Below, one piece after another: positions 1 to 10,887 of a stretch of DNA of 64,000 bases. The stretch spans positions 1 through 64,000 of the forward strand of contig NZ_LQIS01000034.1 in assembly GCF_001499905.1 (NCBI RefSeq), written 5' to 3'. A program made the position numbers and the translations under genes. This stretch comes from Mycobacterium sp. GA-1285. GTDB taxonomy: Bacteria > Actinomycetota > Actinomycetes > Mycobacteriales > Mycobacteriaceae. A model generated the notes under the pieces. It did no database searches. It worked only from the letters and a program-made list of their open reading frames with translations, and was not told where the DNA came from. Position 1 is the first letter of the stretch; every line of letters starts with the position of its first letter.

Positions 1-89
1 AAAACAGGGCATGGCAAAAAACAACAACAAACAAAAACCACCAAACACACTATTGAGTTCTCAAACAACACACCCGCTTTTGGGGCAAC
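1..89 (-). ncRNA. rRNA operon 5' leader (16S gene outside window)
   Basis: Read on the minus strand this A/T-skewed stretch contains the GAGAACTCAATAGTGTG block followed by a long run of GTTTTTGTTTGTTGTTG type. That is the conserved leader (antitermination and RNase III processing region) preceding 16S rRNA in mycobacteria. The mature 16S gene is not reached before the window ends. Its position directly behind murA matches the known murA-rrnA arrangement. Leader identity comes from recognising the motif, not from an alignment. Confidence 0.75.
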
Positions 90-95
90 CCTGCC

Positions 96-125
96 AGTCT
101 ATACCGATCTGGACAGAGACGTCAA
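96..125 (-). promoter_or_regulatory. rrn P1-type SigA promoter
   Basis: On the minus strand a -35 TTGACG (120-125) is separated by 18 nt from a -10 TAGACT (96-101). The TAGACT hexamer and 18-nt spacer are those of the mycobacterial rrnA P1 promoter between murA and 16S. The predicted transcript starts near position 89 and enters the rRNA leader. Confidence 0.8.
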
Positions 126-253
126 ACCCCGTCCGCCAGTCCGATTGGCCTGGGGCCGTGGGCTTCTCACACGAGGGTACGCCAGCCGGCGGCAATTCCC
201 AAAGCGGCTTCGCGGGAGAACTTCCGAGCACGAGGCGGCTCGGCAGGGACCGC

Positions 254-1507
254 TTAGACCACTCGCTCGATCTCGGCGCCCAGGCTCTTGAGGTTCTCGA
301 CGAACAGCGGATAGCCGCGGTCGATGTGGAAGACGTCATGGACCTCGGTATCGCCGTCGGCGACCAGGCCGGCCAGCACGAGCCCGGCGCCGGCGCGGAT
401 ATCGGACGACCAGACCGGCGCGCTCGAGAGCTGCGAGATACCCCGGACCACCGCGTGATGGCCGTCGGTCCTGGCATCGGCTCCCAGGCGCACCATCTCC
501 TCGACGAATCGGAACCGCGCTTCGAAGACGTTTTCCGTGATCATCGACGTGCCGTCGGCGATCGACGCCAGGGCAATCGCCATCGGCTGCAGATCCGTCG
601 GAAAACCCGGAAACGGAAGGGTCGCGACGTTGACCGCCTTCGGACGCTCGTACTGAACAACCCGGAACCCGTCGTCGGACTGCGTCACGGTGGCGCCGGC
701 GTCATGCAGCTTGTGCAATACCAGCTGCAGATGCTGGGGGTCCACGCCGGTCACCGAGATGTCTCCGTGCGTCATCGCGGCGGCGATCCCCCAGGTCGCG
801 GCCACGATCCGGTCGCCGATCACCCGGTGTTCGGTCGGATGAAGCCGGTCAACGCCGGTGATCGTCATCGTCGAGGTGCCTGCGCCGGCAATCTTGGCAC
901 CCATCTGGTTGAGCATTGCGCAGAGATCGACGACGTCGGGTTCGCGCGCGGCGTTGTGAATGGTCGTGACGCCCTCGGCGACGACAGCCGCCATCAGGAT
1001 GTTCTCCGTGGCGCCGACGGAGGGAAACTCCAGCTGGATCTCGGCGCCGCGGAGATGGTCCGCCTCGGCCACCACGCATCCATGCTCGATGTTGCACCGC
1101 GCCCCCAGTTGGCGGAGGCCGGCCTGGTGCATGTCCAACGGTCGTGAGCCGATCGCGTCACCTCCCGGCAGCGCTACCTTGGCCCGCTTGCATCGGCCGA
1201 CGAGCGGACCCAGCACGCAGACCGACGCGCGGAACTGACGCACGGCGGCAAAGTCGGCGTCGTATTTGGGTTCGTCGGGCGAGGTGATCCGGACGACGTC
1301 GCCGGCCAACTCGACCGTGGCCCCGAGACCTCGCAACACCTCGGCCATCAGCGGCACGTCGAGAATGTCCGGACAATTGGTGATCGTGCTGGTGCCCTCG
1401 GCCAGCAAGGTCGCGGCCATCAGCTTCAGAACGCTGTTCTTCGCCCCCCCGACGGCAACTTCGCCAGACAACCGGTTTCCGCCGGTCACCACGAATCGCT
1501 CGCTCAC
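254..1507 (-). CDS. murA: UDP-N-acetylglucosamine 1-carboxyvinyltransferase
   Basis: Cytoplasmic enzyme of the first committed step of peptidoglycan synthesis: it transfers enolpyruvate from PEP to UDP-GlcNAc. The 417-residue product is full length. It begins MSERFVVTGGNRLSGEV with the KNSVLKLMAATLL segment typical of the EPSP-synthase fold. The loop that carries the fosfomycin-reactive Cys in many bacteria reads PGGDAIGSRPLDMH here, with Asp at that position, as in other mycobacteria; this family feature explains intrinsic fosfomycin resistance. The GTG at 1507 was chosen because a good promoter lies 7 nt upstream, implying a leaderless mRNA. The gene precedes the rRNA promoter on the same strand and diverges from the cobalamin adenosyltransferase. 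Confidence 0.95.
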   Translation of the reverse strand: MSERFVVTGGNRLSGEVAVGGAKNSVLKLMAATLLAEGTSTITNCPDILDVPLMAEVLRGLGATVELAGDVVRITSPDEPKYDADFAAVRQFRASVCVLGPLVGRCKRAKVALPGGDAIGSRPLDMHQAGLRQLGARCNIEHGCVVAEADHLRGAEIQLEFPSVGATENILMAAVVAEGVTTIHNAAREPDVVDLCAMLNQMGAKIAGAGTSTMTITGVDRLHPTEHRVIGDRIVAATWGIAAAMTHGDISVTGVDPQHLQLVLHKLHDAGATVTQSDDGFRVVQYERPKAVNVATLPFPGFPTDLQPMAIALASIADGTSMITENVFEARFRFVEEMVRLGADARTDGHHAVVRGISQLSSAPVWSSDIRAGAGLVLAGLVADGDTEVHDVFHIDRGYPLFVENLKSLGAEIERVV

Positions 1508-1514
1508 GCGGGTT

Positions 1515-1543
1515 AGTGTAAACAGCGCCGCGAGCCATGTCAG
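1515..1543 (-). promoter_or_regulatory. murA promoter, leaderless type
   Basis: Minus strand -35 CTGACA (1538-1543), 17-nt spacer, -10 TACACT (1515-1520). Seven bases separate the -10 from the GTG of murA, so transcription should begin at the start codon. No Shine-Dalgarno sequence is present, which agrees with this reading. Confidence 0.65.
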
Positions 1544-1577
1544 TTTCCTCGGCTATGGGTTCCGGTACGGTTTGACC

Positions 1578-2144
1578 ATGGCGGTCCATCTCACCCGCAT
1601 ATACACGCGCACGGGCGATGACGGCACCACGGGCCTGAGCGATTTCAGTAGGGTGTCAAAAAATGACGCCCGCCTCGTGGCGTATGCCGACTGCGACGAA
1701 GTCAATGCGGCGATCGGCGTGGCAATCGCACTGGGAAACCCCGACGAGCAAATGTCGAAGGTACTCAAGCAGATTCAGAACGACCTCTTCGACGCCGGCG
1801 CTGATCTGTCGACACCGGTGGTCGAGAATCCCGAACATCCGCCGCTGCGGATCACCCAAGGCTATGTCGACCGACTGGAAGCCTGGTGCGACGCGTTCAA
1901 CGAGTCGCTGCCCGCGCTGAATTCGTTTGTACTGCCGGGGGGTACTCCCCTCTCGGCGTTGTTGCATGTGGCCCGCACAGTGGCCCGCCGCGCCGAGAGG
2001 TCGGCGTGGGCCGCCGTCGAGTCTCACGGCGATTCGATCAGCGTGTTACCCGCGAAATACCTGAACAGACTGTCGGATCTGCTCTTCATCCTGTCCCGGG
2101 TCGCCAACCCCGAGGGAGACGTGCTCTGGAAACCGGGCGGATGA
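1578..2144 (+). CDS. pduO: PduO-type cob(I)alamin adenosyltransferase
   Basis: Transfers the adenosyl group of ATP to cob(I)alamin to make coenzyme B12 for enzymes such as methylmalonyl-CoA mutase. The 188-residue product begins MAVHLTRIYTRTGDDGTTGL, the family's N-terminal ATP-binding signature. It also carries the VLPGG and ARRAER segments of the ATP and cobalamin sites. The ATG at 1578 is preferred over upstream in-frame codons because the signature begins there and a TACGGT -10-like hexamer (1566-1571) ends 6 nt before it, suggesting a leaderless transcript. It diverges from murA. Mycobacterium tuberculosis has the same neighbour (Rv1314c). Confidence 0.92.
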   Translation: MAVHLTRIYTRTGDDGTTGLSDFSRVSKNDARLVAYADCDEVNAAIGVAIALGNPDEQMSKVLKQIQNDLFDAGADLSTPVVENPEHPPLRITQGYVDRLEAWCDAFNESLPALNSFVLPGGTPLSALLHVARTVARRAERSAWAAVESHGDSISVLPAKYLNRLSDLLFILSRVANPEGDVLWKPGG

Positions 2145-2181
2145 GCGCTCGCGAAGACCAACAACGGTGTCCGGCAACGGG

Positions 2182-2628
2182 TTAGAAGCTTCGACGTCGC
2201 GCGCGCGGCGACGGCCTTGACTCCAGCCAAGACAAGAACGCCGTCAGCGCGCCACGATCCAAGGCGATTTCGTAGCCACGACGGCGTTCAGGGCTGGTGT
2301 CGCGCAACTCCAGCACCACGATCTCGTCCGTCATGATGTCGAACTCGTCACCGCGGGGCCCGCGCCGAGAGACGATCTCCAGCCCGCGGCGACTCAACCG
2401 GCGATCGGGCCACCAGCGCAGGCTCGACAACCTGTAAAAGCCGGCTTCGCCGCCGCGGTAACGCATTACGCCGTGACGCCAGCCGTGGCCACCGACGGCA
2501 GGTACGTCCCGCAGGATCGCCGCGGTACCGCCGACCTGCCGTAGCTTCCACAGCCGGTAGCACAGCGCGACGACGACAAAGAGCAGCACGCAGATCAGCG
2601 CGACCATGATGAACATGAGCGCGCTCAT
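2182..2628 (-). CDS. DUF2550 family membrane-anchored protein
   Basis: A 148-residue protein with one N-terminal membrane helix (about residues 4-25, MFIMVALICVLLFVVVAL) and a basic, Arg- and Trp-rich cytoplasmic domain containing GEAGFYRLSSLRWWPDRR. This matches the actinobacterial DUF2550 family (Rv1312 in M. tuberculosis), always found behind atpC. No enzymatic motif is visible and its function is unknown. It lies 39 bp downstream of atpC on the same strand, so it is probably the last gene of the ATP synthase transcript. A link to ATP synthase is inferred only from this conserved position. Confidence 0.85.
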   Translation of the reverse strand: MSALMFIMVALICVLLFVVVALCYRLWKLRQVGGTAAILRDVPAVGGHGWRHGVMRYRGGEAGFYRLSSLRWWPDRRLSRRGLEIVSRRGPRGDEFDIMTDEIVVLELRDTSPERRRGYEIALDRGALTAFLSWLESRPSPRARRRSF

Positions 2629-2667
2629 CTGCCTATCCCGTCGCTCCGCTCGCCCTGGCTGCGACCG

Positions 2668-3033
2668 CTAGTCGATCTGACCCAGGGCGCGAAGCCTCGC
2701 TCGACCCTTTGCGGCGACCGCAGGATCGTCGGATTCAGAGTCTCGTCGCGCACGGTCGGCATCGATCTCGGACTCGAGCTCAGCGGACTCTGCCAGGATG
2801 ATCACGCCTTCCTCGGTGACCGACATGAATCCGCCGTCTACCGCGATGCGCAGGTCATCCTCACCCTCTCGCTCGACGCGCACCATGGCGTCGTCGACGA
2901 GCTGAGCAACCAGCGGAATGTGGCGGGGCAGGATGCCGATCTCACCTGCAGTGGTGCGGGTGAACAGGAACGTCGCCTTGCCCGACCAGATTTCCCGCTC
3001 GACGGCGACAATGTCGACGTCTAAATCCGCCAT
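2668..3033 (-). CDS. atpC: F1F0 ATP synthase epsilon subunit
   Basis: Central-stalk subunit of F1 that couples gamma rotation and restrains ATP hydrolysis. The 121-residue protein has the N-terminal beta-sandwich (MADLDVDIVAVEREIWSG, GEIGILPRHIPLVAQL) and a short C-terminal helical region of alternating Asp/Ala/Arg. It matches the usual mycobacterial length of about 121 residues. Its start lies only 2 bp after the atpD stop, so it is translated from the same message. Confidence 0.95.
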   Translation of the reverse strand: MADLDVDIVAVEREIWSGKATFLFTRTTAGEIGILPRHIPLVAQLVDDAMVRVEREGEDDLRIAVDGGFMSVTEEGVIILAESAELESEIDADRARRDSESDDPAVAAKGRARLRALGQID

Positions 3034-3035
3034 CG

Positions 3036-4613
<1,578 letters not shown>

Positions 4614-4635
4614 TTGTCTTCTTCGCTTTCTGGGG

Positions 4636-5562
4636 CTACTTCTTGGCGGCGTCCGCAAGCGCGTTCGCGCCACCGACGATTTCGCTGATTTCCTGGGTGA
4701 TCTGAGATTGCCGCTCGCGGTTGGCCATCAGGGTCAGATCCTTGATGAGGTCGTCGGCGTTGTCGGTCGCCGACTTCATGGCGCGTCGGCGGGAAGCCGA
4801 CTCCGACGCCGCCGCCTCGAGCAGCGCGGCGAAGATGCGCGTGGAGATGTACCGCGGCAACAGCGCGCCGAATAGGGTCTCGGCGTCCGGCTCGAAGCTG
4901 AACAAGGTGCGGATGCCCGTGTCCTCCTCGCTGTACTCCACCACCATCGGTGCGATCCGGCGGGCGATCGCCGACTGCGACAGCATCGACCTGAATTCGG
5001 TGAAGACGATGTGCAGTTCGTCGACGCCGAGAACGTTGTCCGCGCCGGGATCCTCGCCCTCGTCGTCCATACCGGCCTGGAAGGCGTCGACCAGCGTCGA
5101 CGCGATCTCCTGGGCGTTCTCGTATTCGGGCCGCTCGGAGAAGCCGGTCCACGACTCCTGAATGTCCCAGTTGCGGAAGCTGTAGTACCCGAGAGCTTTT
5201 CGGCCCACTACGTACAGAACCGGTTCCTTGCCCTCCGAACGAAGAAGAGCGAACAGCTCCTCAGACCGCCGGAAGATGTTCGCGTTGTATGCGCCCGCTA
5301 GGCCCCGGTCCGACGACACCACCAACACACCCGCCCGCCGAGGGTTCTCGCGCGCAACGAGCAGCGGATGATCCAGCGCGCTCGCGCTCGCGAGTTCGGT
5401 CAGCATGTTGGTGATCTCGCGGTCGTAGGGCCGAGCCGCCTCGACTCGGGCCTGCGCCTTGGCGATTCGCGACGTCGCGATCAGCTCCTGGGCTTTGGTG
5501 ATCTTCTTGATCGAGCCCGCGGAGCGGATGCGGCCGCGCAATTCGCGCAGTGTGGCAGCCAT
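4636..5562 (-). CDS. atpG: F1F0 ATP synthase gamma subunit
   Basis: Rotor shaft of F1. The 308-residue protein begins MAATLRELRGRIRSAGSIKK and ends with the conserved helix MANRERQSQITQEISEIVGG. Around residues 165-180 it holds an acidic insertion (GMDDEGEDPGADNVLG). That insertion is the mycobacterium-specific gamma loop, linked in published work to low ATP hydrolysis and considered a drug target. It lies between atpA and atpD in the operon, 11 bp after atpA. Confidence 0.95.
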   Translation of the reverse strand: MAATLRELRGRIRSAGSIKKITKAQELIATSRIAKAQARVEAARPYDREITNMLTELASASALDHPLLVARENPRRAGVLVVSSDRGLAGAYNANIFRRSEELFALLRSEGKEPVLYVVGRKALGYYSFRNWDIQESWTGFSERPEYENAQEIASTLVDAFQAGMDDEGEDPGADNVLGVDELHIVFTEFRSMLSQSAIARRIAPMVVEYSEEDTGIRTLFSFEPDAETLFGALLPRYISTRIFAALLEAAASESASRRRAMKSATDNADDLIKDLTLMANRERQSQITQEISEIVGGANALADAAKK

Positions 5563-5573
5563 CTGTTCAGGCC

Positions 5574-7220
<1,647 letters not shown>

Positions 7221-7264
7221 GGTGTTCGTCTTCCTACTTCGTGTGTGGGTCTTGGTGTGGTGGG

Positions 7265-8596
7265 TCAGTCGGGTAAGCGGGTCTCGGCCGCGGCCAGCTT
7301 CGACGCCAGCGACCCGTCGATCACCTCGTCGCCGACGGCGATGGTCAGGCCACCGAGCAGTTCGGGGTTGACGTCGAGCTGAATCGAGACCGGACGGCCG
7401 TAGATACGGGTGAGCAGTTCGGTGAGCCGCTGGCTCTGGGCGTCGCTGAGCTCAGCGGCCGCGCGAACCTGAGCCACGACTTCACCGCGCCGCGAGACGG
7501 CCAGATTCGCAAGTTCGCGAACGGCCTCGTCGGCGCGCTCACCGTGCAGCAGATCGAGCGTCTGGCGCAGCAGATCTGCGGTGTCCTTACTCGCCCGGCG
7601 CCCAAGCACGTTGTTCAGCAGGTTGATTCGCCCCTCGAGGGGGGCGGTGTATTCGCTGAGCAGCGATATCAGGCGCGGTTCGGAATCGAGGATGCGGCTG
7701 AACCGGAACAGCTGATCTTCGACGTCCTCGATCTGGCCTTCTCCCTCGGCCCGCACGAGAAGCGCCAACCTCGCGAGGTGCTGGATGCTGTGGAGCAGAT
7801 CGGACGTGCTCGACCAGCGCTGTGAGACAGCGCTCTTGAGGATCTCGAGTGCCGAATCGGAAATCTGGCCCGAGAGCAGACGCTCGACGAGCCTAATTTT
7901 CGGCTCCTCGTCGCTCGAGGGGTCGGCCAGATGCCGGGAGAGCACGGCCTCGCGGCGCAACAGTTTCGCCGTGGAGCCCAGATCGTCGGCCAACCGGGTC
8001 AGCGCGTTCGCATCGAGATCCGACGCCACAGCGTCGAACCGCTCGACCGACTGGGCCAGGGATTCGCGGCTGGCGGCCCGGAGTTTGGCCGTGACCGGGT
8101 CGGTGAAAGTCGTCGTCGACGGGGCCATCTCGTCGAGCTCCGCGAGGAAGCGGTCAACGGTCGCGGACTGTTCGGAACTGTCCGAGACGAAATCACGCAC
8201 CATGTCGCCGGCCCGCCGGACGGACTCGGCGCCGAGACTCTGCCGCAACTCACGAACCAACTGCTGGCGCAGCAATTGAACTTGCTGTGCCCCCTGGACT
8301 TTGATGCGTTCCAACTCCACGTCGGCCTGCGCACGCAGCTGCTCGGCGATGATTGCAGCGTCCCGTCGGGCCTCTTCGATCACACTCGCGGCCTCGGCCT
8401 TGGCTTGCTCCAACGCCTTTGCGTGCTCAGTGTCAGCGTCGGCCACCTTCTTCTCGGCCTCGGCGTGCTCGGCAAGTTGGTCGCGTACCAGCTCCTGTTG
8501 CGACCTCATCATGTTGCGCACCGGTGGCACGACGAATCGGACGATCAGGAACACGATGACGGCGAAGCCGACGAGCTGTCCGATGAATGTCGACAT
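7265..8596 (-). CDS. atpH: Fused b'-delta subunit of ATP synthase
   Basis: A single 443-residue protein combining an N-terminal b-type stator helix (membrane anchor about residues 1-28, then a long Ala/Glu/Arg coiled coil) with a C-terminal delta domain. The delta domain ends in SQRLTELLTRIYGRPVSIQL, GGLTIAVGDEVIDGS and the family end AAETRLPD. This fusion is characteristic of mycobacteria and forms the peripheral stalk with AtpF. The start lies 3 bp after the atpF stop. Confidence 0.95.
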   Translation of the reverse strand: MSTFIGQLVGFAVIVFLIVRFVVPPVRNMMRSQQELVRDQLAEHAEAEKKVADADTEHAKALEQAKAEAASVIEEARRDAAIIAEQLRAQADVELERIKVQGAQQVQLLRQQLVRELRQSLGAESVRRAGDMVRDFVSDSSEQSATVDRFLAELDEMAPSTTTFTDPVTAKLRAASRESLAQSVERFDAVASDLDANALTRLADDLGSTAKLLRREAVLSRHLADPSSDEEPKIRLVERLLSGQISDSALEILKSAVSQRWSSTSDLLHSIQHLARLALLVRAEGEGQIEDVEDQLFRFSRILDSEPRLISLLSEYTAPLEGRINLLNNVLGRRASKDTADLLRQTLDLLHGERADEAVRELANLAVSRRGEVVAQVRAAAELSDAQSQRLTELLTRIYGRPVSIQLDVNPELLGGLTIAVGDEVIDGSLASKLAAAETRLPD

Positions 8597-8599
8597 CTC

Positions 8600-9118
8600 T
8601 CAGCGCTCCCGCCCCGTTGAGACCGGCACCGTGCTGGTCGCCACGTCGACGCCGAGCACACGGCTCGCCAGGTTCGCGGCCAAGGTCTCCACCGACGACT
8701 GCAGGTCTGCCGTCAAATCACGAGACTGCTGTGTGAGCTGTTCGTTGGCCTGCTGCAGCAGAGTCGAGACCTCCGCGTTGGCGCGGGCCCGTGCGTCGTC
8801 GACGATCTTGCGGCCCTCTGCGCGGGCTTCCTCACGGACATTGGTCGCCTCCCGGCGCGCGTCGCCCATCACCTTGCGGTAATCGGCATCGGCGGCAGCC
8901 CGCAGCTGGGCTGCCCGTCGATTGTCCTCGGCCGTCTTGGACACCATGGCTTCGCGCTCGTGCAGCACCCTCGAGATCGGTGGCACGACCCACTTGGCGA
9001 TCACTCCGAGCACGATCAGGAAGATCAGGAGCACGAAGATGAAGGTGCCGTTGGGGATGAGGAAGTTGCTCTGGCCGCCTCCCTCAACCGCCAACAGAAC
9101 GACGTTCGAGTCAGCCAT
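8600..9118 (-). CDS. atpF: F1F0 ATP synthase b subunit
   Basis: Peripheral-stalk subunit of 172 residues. It has one membrane helix near residues 20-45 (NGTFIFVLLIFLIVLGVIAK) followed by a long charged coiled coil. It pairs with the b-like part of the fused b-delta protein. It starts 8 bp after atpE, in the standard order c-b-(b delta). Confidence 0.95.
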   Translation of the reverse strand: MADSNVVLLAVEGGGQSNFLIPNGTFIFVLLIFLIVLGVIAKWVVPPISRVLHEREAMVSKTAEDNRRAAQLRAAADADYRKVMGDARREATNVREEARAEGRKIVDDARARANAEVSTLLQQANEQLTQQSRDLTADLQSSVETLAANLASRVLGVDVATSTVPVSTGRER

Positions 9119-9126
9119 GGCCGGCT

Positions 9127-9375
9127 CTAACCCCCGACCGGGGTGGCGAACACGAACAGTGCCATGAAGGCCAGGTTGATGAAGTACATGGCCTCCACCA
9201 GACCGACCGTGATGAAGAACGGGACGAACAGCCGGCCCTGCGCCTCTGGCTGCCGGGCTACGCCGTTGACCAGCGCGCTACCGACGACGCCGTCACCGAT
9301 AGCGGCACCGACGGCGCCACCACCGAGAAGAAGTCCACCGCCGATGAGCGCTCCGGCAGCGATAGTGGGATCCAT
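9127..9375 (-). CDS. atpE: F1F0 ATP synthase c subunit with Met63
   Basis: Proteolipid of the F0 rotor ring, 82 residues and two membrane helices. It has the glycine-rich first helix (GALIGGGLLLGGGAVG), the polar loop VARQPEAQGR and the second helix with the proton-carrying Glu61 (VGLVEAMYFINLAFM). Residue 63 is Met (codon at 9187-9189), where M. tuberculosis and most mycobacteria have Ala. Ala63Met is the change described in M. xenopi, M. novocastrense and M. shimoidei as the basis of natural bedaquiline resistance. Asp28, Leu59 and Ile66, other drug-contact positions, are unchanged. Confidence 0.97.
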   Translation of the reverse strand: MDPTIAAGALIGGGLLLGGGAVGAAIGDGVVGSALVNGVARQPEAQGRLFVPFFITVGLVEAMYFINLAFMALFVFATPVGG

Positions 9376-9439
9376 TCCTTATCCTCCTTGATATCTGGTA
9401 GCGGTCCTACCAGGTTGTGGGTCCTGCTTGTTTCGCGGG

Positions 9440-10204
9440 TCAGGGTGTCGGGTCGTGTTCGTCGATCTCCATCGACTGGCCGAAGTACAGAATCGTCAGC
9501 AGCGCGAAGATGAACGCCTGGATGGCGCCGATGAACAGTTCGAAGGATTTCCACAGCGCGTTCGGCGCCCACAGGATGTAGGCGGGGAACAGCGCGATGA
9601 TCGTGACCATGATGCCGCCGGCGAACACGTTTCCGAAGAGTCGGAGTGACAGCGAAACCGGCTTGGCCAGTTCCTCCACGAGGTTGATCGGCGCGAGGAA
9701 CGCGACGTGTCCCTTGAGCAGTTTCACGGGGTGGCCGAGCGGGCCACGGCGCCAGAACCCGGCGGCGTGGTAACAGATGAACACGAAGAGGCCGAGGGCG
9801 ACGACGAAGTTGATGTCGGAGGCAGCGGGCTTGAGCAGTTCGTGGATGCCGGTCTCATCGGAGTACTGCCACGGGAACACCGACAGCCAGTTCGCGATGA
9901 GGATGTAGACGAACAACGTCACCGCGAGCGGCAGGACGAACGGCGCGATCTTCATCCCGATCGCGGACTCGACCTGATTGCGCACCTGAACGGTGATCGC
10001 TTCCCAGAACAGCTGCACTCCGCTCGGTACGCCACTGGCCGTGACCTTGGCGCGCAGATAGAACGCCAGCGCCAGCACGATCACGGCGGCGATCGACGCG
10101 GAGAGCAACGTATCGGTGTTGACAGTCAGCCCAAACCAATTGGCCTCGGTATGCGTGCCGACGTGAATGCCGGACTCGGCGGCGAGGATGGTTTCGGTCG
10201 TCAC
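9440..10204 (-). CDS. atpB: F1F0 ATP synthase a subunit
   Basis: Membrane stator subunit forming the proton half-channels, 254 residues with about five or six membrane helices. The conserved helix EELAKPVSLSLRLFGNVFAG contains the essential Arg opposite the c-ring Glu61. The C-terminus IGAIQAFIFALLTILYFGQS is also family-typical. Its GTG start overlaps the atpI stop by 4 bases, indicating translational coupling. The 64-bp gap to atpE carries the strong Shine-Dalgarno usual for the c subunit. Confidence 0.95.
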   Translation of the reverse strand: MTTETILAAESGIHVGTHTEANWFGLTVNTDTLLSASIAAVIVLALAFYLRAKVTASGVPSGVQLFWEAITVQVRNQVESAIGMKIAPFVLPLAVTLFVYILIANWLSVFPWQYSDETGIHELLKPAASDINFVVALGLFVFICYHAAGFWRRGPLGHPVKLLKGHVAFLAPINLVEELAKPVSLSLRLFGNVFAGGIMVTIIALFPAYILWAPNALWKSFELFIGAIQAFIFALLTILYFGQSMEIDEHDPTP

Positions 10205-10653
10205 TGGGTGGCCTCCCCTTGGGATCCAACGGTGTCAGTTGGGTTGCCGGCACGCAGTTTCCGCGCAACGGGCACCGCCGTCGAGAACACGAGCAGCATT
10301 TGGAACAACGCCATTCCGAAGACCACGCCCAGTCCCTCGGGCCGGAACACGAACGCGATCACCAAACCGATCACGGTCAGGAACATCAAGCGGACGGCGG
10401 AGTTCACGGCCATCTTGCTCTTCAGCGGGTGAGCGTGCGCGGTGATCCTGAGTGCCGATCGTCGCACCAGGACCGCGTTGAACAAGCCCAGGCCCAAGCC
10501 GATGCCGAAAAATATGCCGACCATGGGGTGGCCGAGCAGGGCGGTCGCCACCGTGGCGAGTACGGTCAGGACGAGGCAGATCACCGACAGGCGCAACGGG
10601 CGGAACGCGACGGATGGCAACACCAATGGCGCATCTTGCGCTGGCGTCGTCAC
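10201..10653 (-). CDS. atpI: ATP synthase assembly protein I-like membrane protein
   Basis: A 150-residue protein with four predicted membrane helices (for example LSVICLVLTVLATVATALLG, MVGIFFGIGLGLGLFNAVLV, LMFLTVIGLVIAFVF). It has the size, topology and position of the AtpI-like protein opening mycobacterial atp operons (Rv1303), thought to assist c-ring assembly. The start is a GTG at 10653 with GAGGTGA 6 nt upstream. It overlaps atpB by 4 bases. Confidence 0.85.
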   Translation of the reverse strand: MTTPAQDAPLVLPSVAFRPLRLSVICLVLTVLATVATALLGHPMVGIFFGIGLGLGLFNAVLVRRSALRITAHAHPLKSKMAVNSAVRLMFLTVIGLVIAFVFRPEGLGVVFGMALFQMLLVFSTAVPVARKLRAGNPTDTVGSQGEATQ

Positions 10654-10887
10654 AACTTCACCTCAATCCGCGGTAACGGTGGCTGTCCCGATGATTTGCG
10701 TGCGGCGCCCTGAGCGTATCGGAGGGCGTTTGGCTCGCTGGAATCACCCACGGGGCAGCTCCCTTTGTCGGTCGTGGTTCCGTGCCGATCGGTGGTGCAC
10801 CGACGGCCCGGGGGCCGGCAACCCGCGAGGTTTTTTCGGGTTCTGATTGCACCCTAACACATGGTGGGAGGCATAAAACGGGGTCTA
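10654..10887 (-). promoter_or_regulatory. atp operon promoter and structured leader
   Basis: This 234-bp gap between wecA and atpI should hold the atp operon promoter. An extended -10, TGTTAGGGT (TAGGGT at 10851-10856), is the best candidate; its -35 is weak. A transcript from about 10844 would have a 190-nt leader. That leader starts with a weak dyad (arms 10820-10825 and 10837-10842) and a GC-rich hairpin (10804-10817, CGGCCC/GGGCCG). No U-tract follows, so attenuation cannot be claimed. Confidence 0.4.

Noticed and set aside
10820..10842. Hairpin with T-run as intrinsic terminator on the plus strand
   Set aside because: The T-run is inside the loop and no plus-strand gene ends nearby. It is better read as part of the atp leader.
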